Shown here piece after piece: positions 54,848 to 61,274 of a DNA stretch of 61,274 nt. Source of the stretch: an uncultured Aquabacterium sp. (GTDB taxonomy: Bacteria > Pseudomonadota > Gammaproteobacteria > Burkholderiales > Burkholderiaceae_C). The notes below the pieces were generated by a model. It saw nothing but the letters and a program-made list of their open reading frames with translations. It made no database searches and had not been told where the DNA came from. Made by a program: the position numbers and the translations under genes. Each line of letters begins with the position of its first letter. Within the stretch, counting starts at the first letter, position 1. The stretch lies in NCBI RefSeq assembly GCF_947366995.1, contig NZ_CANBCC010000016.1, positions 1 through 61,274 on the forward strand. The letters run 5' to 3'.

Positions 54848-54871
54848 ATCCCCACATCCTCGAAGGCCTCG

Positions 54872-54889
54872 ATGACAGGCGCATGGCAC
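54872..54889 (-). promoter_or_regulatory. Pho-box-like site upstream of phoX
   Basis: Minus-strand GTGCCAT-GCGC-CTGTCAT matches the PhoB consensus of two CTGTCAT repeats separated by 4 bases, with one repeat perfect and the other 5 of 7. It sits ~77 bases before the phoX start. No clear -10 box follows. Consistent with, but not proof of, phosphate control. Confidence 0.5.
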
Positions 54890-54953
54890 TCCGCGCGTGC
54901 CCGACCCGCGCCCCCTCATGCAGGGGGTGACGTCTCCCGACGTCCGCACCCGC

Positions 54954-55463
54954 TCACTGCAGGCTGGACTTCGGCACCACCGGCCACGGCAAGGCCATCA
55001 CTTCGATGCCCTCGTCCGCGAGCGCCTCACGCTCTTCCGCTGAAGCCTGGCCCCGGATGCCCCGCTCCGGCGCCTCGCCGTGGTGGATACGGCGCGCCTC
55101 CTCCGCGAACCGTTCGCCCACGTCCTCCGTGCGGGACGCCACCTCGCGGACCAGTTCAGCGTACATCGATCGCAAGGCGCGAGCGACGTCTTGTGCCGTT
55201 TCGGCGTGGCGCGCACCTTCCGGTGACAGGCCGCCCCCTCCGCTCACAGAAGCATCGGGCACCGACGCCGGGGCGGCCTGCGCCGCTTCCTTCATCCCCG
55301 ACACATTGAGCCGGGGCGCTGAGGGGCGCCGCACCACCTCGTGTCCACCACAGATGGGGCAAGTCACCAGCCCGCGCGCCTGCTGGTCGGCCAGGTCATC
55401 CGCCGAGCCGAACCAGCCCTCGAAGTCGTGCCCGAGGGCACAGTGCAGATCCACCACCAACAT
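54954..55463 (-). CDS. DUF1178 family protein
   Basis: A 169-residue cytosolic protein starting MLVVDLHCALGHDFEGWFGSADDL with a CPICGG zinc-knuckle-like motif (~35-40) and DVGERFAEEARRIHHGEAPERGIRGQAS in the second half. Typical DUF1178; function unknown. Usual follower of nuoN and a NUDIX gene in this lineage. Confidence 0.9.
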   Translation of the reverse strand: MLVVDLHCALGHDFEGWFGSADDLADQQARGLVTCPICGGHEVVRRPSAPRLNVSGMKEAAQAAPASVPDASVSGGGGLSPEGARHAETAQDVARALRSMYAELVREVASRTEDVGERFAEEARRIHHGEAPERGIRGQASAEEREALADEGIEVMALPWPVVPKSSLQ

Positions 55464-55478
55464 GATCCGAGGCTCGTT

Positions 55479-56084
55479 TCAGACGGTCTGCCAATCCAGC
55501 GACCAGTTTCCAGCACGCCACTGCGCCAGCCACATCATGCCCACAATGGTCTTCGCGTCCGTGAGCCGGCCGTCGCGCATCCAGCCTTCAAGCTCGGCCT
55601 GCGTGGCCGCGAACACGTCCAGGAACTCGCCCTCGTCGAGTTGCCGCTCGCCCTCGGTGAGCTCATCGGCGAACCAGATCTCGATGAACTCGTTGGCGTA
55701 GCCGATCACCGGATGCATCTGCCCCGCCCTGGCCCAGCGACGCGCCACATAGCCGGTCTCCTCGAACAGCTCGCGTTGCGCGCACACCAGGCCGCCCTCG
55801 CCCGGATCGAGCTTGCCCGCGGGAAACTCGATCATCGTGCGCGAAACGGGATAACGGTATTGCCTCTCGACCACCAGACGGCCATCGGGCAGGATCGGCA
55901 CCACCATCACCGCACCCGGATGGACGACGTACTCACGGGTGGCCGGACGGCCGTCAGGCAGTTCGATGCGGTCGCGCCGCATGGACAGAAAGCGCCCCTC
56001 GTAGACCGTTTCCGACGACACGGTGTGCTCGCGCAGGTGCGCGTCATCGGCATCGACCACAGAGGCATCCAGGGGCAAGGTCAT
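55479..56084 (-). CDS. NUDIX hydrolase (ADP-ribose diphosphatase type)
   Basis: A 201-residue hydrolase. The Nudix box is GKLDPGEGGLVCAQRELFEETGYV near residues 93-116 (G-x5-E-x7-REx2EEx-like, with REL-FEETG). It likely cleaves ADP-ribose or a related nucleotide sugar. ATG at 56084 (MTLPLDASVVDADD); the frame is open to 56132. It sits between DUF2818 and DUF1178. Confidence 0.9.
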   Translation of the reverse strand: MTLPLDASVVDADDAHLREHTVSSETVYEGRFLSMRRDRIELPDGRPATREYVVHPGAVMVVPILPDGRLVVERQYRYPVSRTMIEFPAGKLDPGEGGLVCAQRELFEETGYVARRWARAGQMHPVIGYANEFIEIWFADELTEGERQLDEGEFLDVFAATQAELEGWMRDGRLTDAKTIVGMMWLAQWRAGNWSLDWQTV

Positions 56085-56153
56085 CGCAGTTCCTGTCGAG
56101 AGTAAGGCAGCCACCTGTCGTGCGGGCAGCACGCGTGCCCGCCTGCCCGCGGC

Positions 56154-56459
56154 TCAATGACGGCGCAGATAACGCCAGACGAAACCCGGGAAGGCCAGCG
56201 TCAGGAAGACGCACAACCACACAGCCACGAACTCCCAGCGCACCGGGCTGGCCTGACCCAGGTGCGATTCAAGCGCACGGCCCAGCAGCGCCACCAGCGC
56301 CGCATACACGAGCAGTTCAAGCAAGCGCCAGGCCACGGCCTTTGCCTCGCGGCGGGGGCCAAACAGAAACAGGCGCTCGTTCACGAAAGGCAAATTGGCC
56401 GCCACAAGGGCGGCCAGCAGCACCACAGACACCGCCCAGACGGGCACCAGGCCCGTCAT
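56154..56459 (-). CDS. DUF2818 membrane protein
   Basis: A 101-residue protein with three predicted helices (PVWAVSVVLLAALVAANLPFVNERLFLF; LLELLVYAALVALLGRAL; FVAVWLCVFLTLAFPGFVWRYL). DUF2818 is a betaproteobacterial family found just after nuoN; a link to complex I is suggested by position only. Confidence 0.92.
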   Translation of the reverse strand: MTGLVPVWAVSVVLLAALVAANLPFVNERLFLFGPRREAKAVAWRLLELLVYAALVALLGRALESHLGQASPVRWEFVAVWLCVFLTLAFPGFVWRYLRRH

Positions 56460-56497
56460 GCGGCGTACTCCATGTCAATGCACGACATCGTCGTCAC

Positions 56498-57979
56498 TCA
56501 ACCAGCGAGCGACTGGGTGATGGCGCGGGCGCACAGGGCCATCAGGCCACCAGGCAGGACGCCGAGGACCAGCACGGCCAGTGCGTTCACCGACAGCAGC
56601 GCGCGGGCGGCGCCGCCTTCGGCCACCGGGGTGACGTCCGTCGGTTCGTCAAAGTACATGACCTTGATGACGCGCAGGTAGTAGAACGCACCGATCAGCG
56701 ACAGCACCACGGCCACGATCGAGATCTGCAGAAGCAGCGGCGAGTTTGTCGTGATCAGCGCCTGCAGCACGGCCAGCTTGGCATAGAAACCCACCGTCGG
56801 CGGGATGCCGGCCAGCGAGAACATGAACACGGCCATGGCACCGGCCAGCACCGGGCTGCGCTTGTTCAGACCGGCCAGATCCGAGATCTGCTCGGACTCG
56901 AAGCCCGGGCGCGACAGGATCATGATCAGACCGAAGGTGCCCAGCGTGGTCAGCACATAGGTCAGCACGTAGAACAGCGACGAGCCGTATCCGTTGCCGG
57001 CCGACACCGTGTTGCCCGCCACCACCGTGGGCACAAAGCCGAGCAGCATGAAGCCGAGTTGCGCAATGCCCGAGTACGCCAGCAAACGCTTCAGGTTGGT
57101 CTGCGCAATGGCGGCCAGGTTGCCGACCGTCATCGAGGCCACAGCCAGGATCAGCAGCATCTGCTGCCAGTCGGTGGCCAGGTTGATCATGCCTTCCACC
57201 AGCAGGCGGATGGTGATGGCGAACGCCGCCAGCTTCGGGGCGCCGGCCACCAGCAGCGTGACGGCCGTCGGGGCACCCTGGTAGACGTCGGGCACCCACA
57301 TGTGGAACGGCACCACGCCGAGCTTGAACGCCAGACCGGCGACGATGAACACCACGCCGAACACCAGCACCTGCTTGTTGGCGGTGCCGGCCAGCGTGGC
57401 CTTGTAGACCTCGCCGATGTCCAACGAACCGGTGGCGCCGTACATCATCGACAGGCCATACAGCAGGAAGCCTGAAGCCAGCGCGCCCAGCACGAAGTAC
57501 TTCATCGCAGCTTCGGTCGACTGGGCGTGGTCACGGCGCAGGGCCACGAGCGCATACAGCGACAGCGACATCAGCTCCAGGCCCAGGTAGATGGCCAGGA
57601 AGTTGTTGCCGATGATCATGATGGATATGCCCAGCAGCGCGAACATGCTCAGCGAGAACAGTTCGCCCTTGAGCATCTCGCGCGAGGCCGCGTACGTCTG
57701 CGCATAGACCAGCGAGCCCATCACGGCCAGCGTGGCGCACAGCGACAGCAGATGGCCCATGGCATCGGTCACCACCATCTGCTGCATGGCATAGACGGAG
57801 GCACCCGAGTCCAGCGCCTGCAGGTGCAGGCCGGCCACACCGGCCAGCGACAGCATCGTCAGGTAGTAGGTCGGCTTGCATTGCGGGCAGGTGACGAACA
57901 GGTCCACGAGCGCGACCAGACAGGCCATCGCCAGCAGGACGATCTCGGGGGTCACCGCGATCCAGTTGAGGTCAGTCAT
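56498..57979 (-). CDS. nuoN: NADH-quinone oxidoreductase subunit N
   Basis: A 493-residue antiporter-like membrane subunit of complex I with about 14 helices. LKYFVLGALASGFLLYGLSMMYG-like text (AMKYFVLGALASGFLLYG) holds the key Lys, and AYSGIAQLGFMLLG and GIPPTVGFYAKLAVLQALI are family signatures. It couples quinone reduction to proton pumping. 13 bases after nuoM. Confidence 0.98.
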   Translation of the reverse strand: MTDLNWIAVTPEIVLLAMACLVALVDLFVTCPQCKPTYYLTMLSLAGVAGLHLQALDSGASVYAMQQMVVTDAMGHLLSLCATLAVMGSLVYAQTYAASREMLKGELFSLSMFALLGISIMIIGNNFLAIYLGLELMSLSLYALVALRRDHAQSTEAAMKYFVLGALASGFLLYGLSMMYGATGSLDIGEVYKATLAGTANKQVLVFGVVFIVAGLAFKLGVVPFHMWVPDVYQGAPTAVTLLVAGAPKLAAFAITIRLLVEGMINLATDWQQMLLILAVASMTVGNLAAIAQTNLKRLLAYSGIAQLGFMLLGFVPTVVAGNTVSAGNGYGSSLFYVLTYVLTTLGTFGLIMILSRPGFESEQISDLAGLNKRSPVLAGAMAVFMFSLAGIPPTVGFYAKLAVLQALITTNSPLLLQISIVAVVLSLIGAFYYLRVIKVMYFDEPTDVTPVAEGGAARALLSVNALAVLVLGVLPGGLMALCARAITQSLAG

Positions 57980-57992
57980 GTTGGTTCGGGCC

Positions 57993-59480
57993 TCAGTTCA
58001 GCTTGCTTTGAGCCACGTGCTTGAGCAGCTCCGTCACCGAGACGTGCATCACGTCGGTGAAGGGCTTGGGCTGGATGCCCATCCACAGCACGGCGGCGGC
58101 CAGGACGGCCAGGATCAGGAATTCACGGGCATTGATGTCGGTGAGTTCACGCACGTGGTCGTTGGTCACGTCACCGAAGTAGACGCGCTTGTACATCCAC
58201 AGCGTGTAGGCCGCACCGAAGATCAGTGCGGTGGCTGCCAGCAGGCCGATCAGGAAGTCGTACTGCACGGCGCCCAGGATCACCATCCACTCGCCCACGA
58301 AGCCCGCGGTGCCCGGCAGACCACAGTTGGCCATCGAGAACAGCAGCGCAAAGGCAGCGAATTTCGGCATCGTGTTCACCACACCACCGTAGGACGAGAT
58401 CTCACGCGAGTGCACGCGGTCGTACAGCACGCCGATGCTCAGGAACATGGCGCCCGAGACAAAGCCGTGGGCAATCATCTGCACCAGGCCACCGGACATC
58501 CCCAGCTCGTTGAAGATGAAGAAACCCAGGGTCACGAAACCCATGTGGGCGATGGACGAATAGGCCACCAGCTTCTTCATGTCCTGCTGCACCATGGCCA
58601 CCAGACCGATGTAGATCACACCGACCAGCGACAGGGTGATGACGACCGGCGCGTACTCGTGCGACGCATCGGGCACGATCGGCAGCATGAAACGCAGGAA
58701 TCCATAGCAACCGAGCTTCAGCATGATCGCGGCCAGCACGGCGGAACCACCTGTCGGCGCTTCCACGTGCACGTCGGGCAGCCAGGTGTGCACCGGGAAC
58801 ATCGGCACCTTGACGGCGAAGGCTGCGAAGAAGGCGATGAAGAGCAGCGTCTGCGGCGTGGCGGCCAGCGGCAGCTTGTGCCAGTCGAGGATGCTGAAGG
58901 AACCGCCCGACTTGTAGTACAGGAAGATCAGCGCGATCAGCATCAACAGCGAGCCGAGCAGCGTGTACAGAAAGAACTTGAAGGCAGCGTACACCCGACG
59001 CGGGCCGCCCCACATGCCGATGATGATGTACATCGGAATCAGGGTCGCCTCAAAGAACACGTAGAACAGCATGCCGTCGAGCGCCGAGAACACGCCGACC
59101 ATCAGACCCGACAGGATCAGAAAAGCGCCGTAGTACTGGTGCGGACGGTCTTCAATGACCTCCCAGCCCGCCAGCACCACGATCACCGTGATGAAGGCCG
59201 TCAGGGGCACGAACCACATCGAGATGCCATCGACACCCAGGTGGTACATGACATTGAAGCGCTCGATCCAGGGCGCCTTCTCGACGAACTGCATGGCCGC
59301 CGTCGAGTTGTCGAAGCCGGTCATCAGCGGGATGGTGACCAGGAAGCCGGCGATTGCGCCGATCAGGGCCACCCAGCGGGTGAATGCGGCGTTCTCCTGG
59401 CGGCCGACGGCCAGCAGCAGGATCCCGAAGACCACCGGAACCCAGATGGCCAGAGAAAGGATGTTGGACATTGTTTGCAT
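57993..59480 (-). CDS. nuoM: NADH-quinone oxidoreductase subunit M
   Basis: A 495-residue antiporter-like membrane subunit of complex I. NVMYHLGVDGISMWFVPLTAF, PMYIIIGMWGGPRRVYAAFKFFLYTLLGSLLML (with the essential Glu/Lys region), PVHTWLPDVHVEAPTGGSAVLAAIMLKLGCYGFLRF and YSSIAHMGFVTLG are signatures. Start ATG at 59480. Confidence 0.98.
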   Translation of the reverse strand: MQTMSNILSLAIWVPVVFGILLLAVGRQENAAFTRWVALIGAIAGFLVTIPLMTGFDNSTAAMQFVEKAPWIERFNVMYHLGVDGISMWFVPLTAFITVIVVLAGWEVIEDRPHQYYGAFLILSGLMVGVFSALDGMLFYVFFEATLIPMYIIIGMWGGPRRVYAAFKFFLYTLLGSLLMLIALIFLYYKSGGSFSILDWHKLPLAATPQTLLFIAFFAAFAVKVPMFPVHTWLPDVHVEAPTGGSAVLAAIMLKLGCYGFLRFMLPIVPDASHEYAPVVITLSLVGVIYIGLVAMVQQDMKKLVAYSSIAHMGFVTLGFFIFNELGMSGGLVQMIAHGFVSGAMFLSIGVLYDRVHSREISSYGGVVNTMPKFAAFALLFSMANCGLPGTAGFVGEWMVILGAVQYDFLIGLLAATALIFGAAYTLWMYKRVYFGDVTNDHVRELTDINAREFLILAVLAAAVLWMGIQPKPFTDVMHVSVTELLKHVAQSKLN

Positions 59481-59496
59481 GGACTGGTCCCCGCGC

Positions 59497-61274
59497 TCAG
59501 GGCTGCATGAACACGAACCAGGTCATCAGGGCGAAGACCCCGAGGATCATGACCAGCGCGTAGTGATAGAGGTAACCGGTCTGGAACAGGCGGACCAGCG
59601 AACCGACCAGGCCGACCAGCTTGGCGGAACCGTTGACGGCCAGACCGTCGATCAGGGCCACGTCACCCACCTTCCAGAAGAAGCGGCCGATCAGGCGCGC
59701 CCCTGCGGCGAAGACGTTCTCGTTGATCCAGTCCATGTAGTACTTGTTCTCGCCGATCACGATCAGCGGACGCAGCACCTTGGCAAACATGGCCGGGATC
59801 TGCGGCGCCACCAGATAGAACACATAGGCCGTGACCACACCGCCCAGAGCCAGCCAGAACGGCACCGTGCTGAAGCCGTGCAGCGCCATCGCGGTCGCAC
59901 CATGGAAATGGTGCGCCAGTTCGGCCATGGCAGGATGCTTGGCGGCATCGACGAAGATCGCGCCCTTGAAGAAGTCACCGAACAGCATGGGCTCGATGCA
60001 CAGGAAGCCGATCACCACCGACGGAATGGCCAGCAGCAGCAGCGGTGCCGTCACCACCCAGGGCGACTCGTGCGGCTCATGGGCATGGCCGTGGTCGTCG
60101 TCGTGGTGGTCGTGCTCACCCGGGAACGGCTTGTGGTGGAAACGTTCCTTGCCATGGAAGACCAGGAAGTACATCCGGAAGCTGTAGAAGGCGGTGATGA
60201 ACACACCGGCGGTCACGGCGAAGGTCGCGAAACCCGCGGCCGGCAGGTTGCTGGCGTGCACGGCCTCGATGATCGAGTCCTTCGAGTAGAAACCGGCGAA
60301 GAACGGCGTGCCGATCAGGGCGAGGTTGCCCAGCAGGGACGTGATCCACGTGATGGGCATGCGCTTCCACAGGCCACCCATGTTGCGGATGTCCTGATCG
60401 TGGTGCATGCCGATGATGACCGAGCCCGCACCGAGGAACAGCAGCGCCTTGAAGAAGGCGTGCGTCATCAGGTGGAAGACGGCCACGTTGTAGGCCGACA
60501 CGCCCAGGGCCACAGTCATGTAACCCAGCTGCGACAGCGTGGAGTAAGCCACCACGCGCTTGATGTCGTTCTGGATGATGCCCAGGAAGCCCATGAACAG
60601 GGCCGTGATCGAGCCGATCACCAGGATGAAGTTCAGGGCCGCATCCGACAGCTCGAACAGCGGCGACATGCGCGACACCATGAAGATGCCGGCGGTCACC
60701 ATGGTGGCCGCGTGAATCAGGGCCGAGATGGGCGTCGGGCCTTCCATCGAGTCGGGCAGCCACACGTGCAGCGGGAACTGCGCCGACTTGCCCATCGCAC
60801 CGATGAACAGGCAGATGCAGATCACGGTGATCAGCGCCCAGTCGGTCTTGGGCAGCGTCAGCGTGGTCAGGTCACCCGCCTTGGCGAACAGCTCGGTGTA
60901 GTTCAGCGTGCCGGTGTAGGCCAGCAGCAGACCGATACCCAAGATGAAGCCGAAGTCACCCACGCGGTTGACCAGGAAGGCCTTCATGTTGGCGAAGGTC
61001 GCCGTGGGCTTCTTGAACCAGAAACCGATCAGCAGGTACGACACCAGACCCACCGCCTCCCAGCCGAAGAACAGCTGCAGGAGGTTGTTGCTCATCACGA
61101 GCATCAACATCGAGAAGGTGAACAGCGAGATGTACGAGAAGAAGCGCTGGTAGCCCGGGTCCTCTTCCATGTAGCCGATGGTGTAGATGTGCACCATCAG
61201 CGACACGAAGGTCACCACGCACATCATCATCGCGGTCAGGCCGTCGACCATGAAGCCGACTTCCATCTTCAGCG
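59497..61274 (-). CDS. nuoL: NADH-quinone oxidoreductase subunit L, 5' truncated
   Basis: The C-terminal ~592 residues of the third antiporter-like subunit of complex I; the frame runs open through the window edge and ~70-80 N-terminal residues are missing. FMVDGLTAMM, FFGWEAVGLVSYLLIGFWF, KAFLVNRVGDFGF, PLHVWLPDSMEGPTPISALIHAATMVTAG and YSTLSQLGYM are signatures. The His/Asp-rich loop HDHHDDDHGHAHEPH near the middle is a normal variable loop in this group. The long lateral helix is in the C-terminal part. Confidence 0.97.
   Translation of the reverse strand, partial: LKMEVGFMVDGLTAMMMCVVTFVSLMVHIYTIGYMEEDPGYQRFFSYISLFTFSMLMLVMSNNLLQLFFGWEAVGLVSYLLIGFWFKKPTATFANMKAFLVNRVGDFGFILGIGLLLAYTGTLNYTELFAKAGDLTTLTLPKTDWALITVICICLFIGAMGKSAQFPLHVWLPDSMEGPTPISALIHAATMVTAGIFMVSRMSPLFELSDAALNFILVIGSITALFMGFLGIIQNDIKRVVAYSTLSQLGYMTVALGVSAYNVAVFHLMTHAFFKALLFLGAGSVIIGMHHDQDIRNMGGLWKRMPITWITSLLGNLALIGTPFFAGFYSKDSIIEAVHASNLPAAGFATFAVTAGVFITAFYSFRMYFLVFHGKERFHHKPFPGEHDHHDDDHGHAHEPHESPWVVTAPLLLLAIPSVVIGFLCIEPMLFGDFFKGAIFVDAAKHPAMAELAHHFHGATAMALHGFSTVPFWLALGGVVTAYVFYLVAPQIPAMFAKVLRPLIVIGENKYYMDWINENVFAAGARLIGRFFWKVGDVALIDGLAVNGSAKLVGLVGSLVRLFQTGYLYHYALVMILGVFALMTWFVFMQP

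Noticed and set aside
60072..60120. His/Asp-rich stretch in nuoL as a possible metal-binding insertion
   Set aside because: Variable His-rich loops at this place are common in NuoL of related bacteria.

Overview
The window is high-GC DNA from a betaproteobacterium, most likely order Burkholderiales (Leptothrix / Aquabacterium / Ideonella type). This rests on small lineage-typical genes (DUF3460 beside scpA; DUF2818, a NUDIX gene and DUF1178 after nuoN), a PEP-CTERM protein, and dense packing with no gene-free stretch above 300 bases. Genus is inference. Bases 1-35 are Illumina adapter, so the left edge is an assembly end and the first gene is cut there. The right edge cuts nuoL.

Layout. 36-2863: end of a TRAP-type solute-binding gene and a large TRAP permease, closed by a strong terminator. 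2915-7908: a lipoprotein zinc metalloprotease and a DinG/YoaA-type Fe-S helicase. 7916-10892 (minus): DUF3460, scpA, panB, panC. 10982-15423: a CYTH phosphatase, metG (minus) and apbC. 15436-28255: a six-gene signalling block: a cytosolic multi-PAS HWE/HisKA_2 kinase with an ANTAR antitermination regulator, a membrane histidine kinase (minus), and an apparent operon of a BarA-like hybrid kinase, a REC-PAS-GGDEF-EAL protein and a GGEEF diguanylate cyclase. 28264-32636: NAD(P)HX repair enzyme, EthD-like protein, tRNA-Ser(UGA), apaH and a CorC/HlyC-like protein.

32649-39238 (minus) is a carbohydrate ABC transporter (ATPase, two permeases, binding protein) preceded by its probable two-component system, with an AT-rich inverted repeat in front of the binding-protein gene. 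39259-45422 holds comEC, ridA, dsbB, a pabB-pabC fusion and gloA. 45432-52663 holds a chemoreceptor, aroC, a CBS-domain protein, a YihY/BrkB membrane protein, DUF2069 and a GlcD-type flavoprotein. 52676-54795 pairs a Tat-exported PhoX-like phosphatase with a PEP-CTERM protein, with a Pho-box-like site upstream. 54954-61274 is the end of the nuo operon (nuoL, nuoM, nuoN) with its usual small followers.

Most of the window is core chromosome. I see no insertion sequence, phage, CRISPR array or toxin-antitoxin pair. The most interesting part is the signalling block: in one operon a complete phosphorelay (His-Asp-Hpt) is translationally joined to a phosphodiesterase whose GGDEF half looks inactive, followed by a diguanylate cyclase whose site looks intact. 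Several RNA-level elements also stand out: hairpins after both solute-binding-protein genes, a palindrome between the Shine-Dalgarno and start codon of the TRAP permease, and a hairpin that would hide the gloA ribosome binding site.
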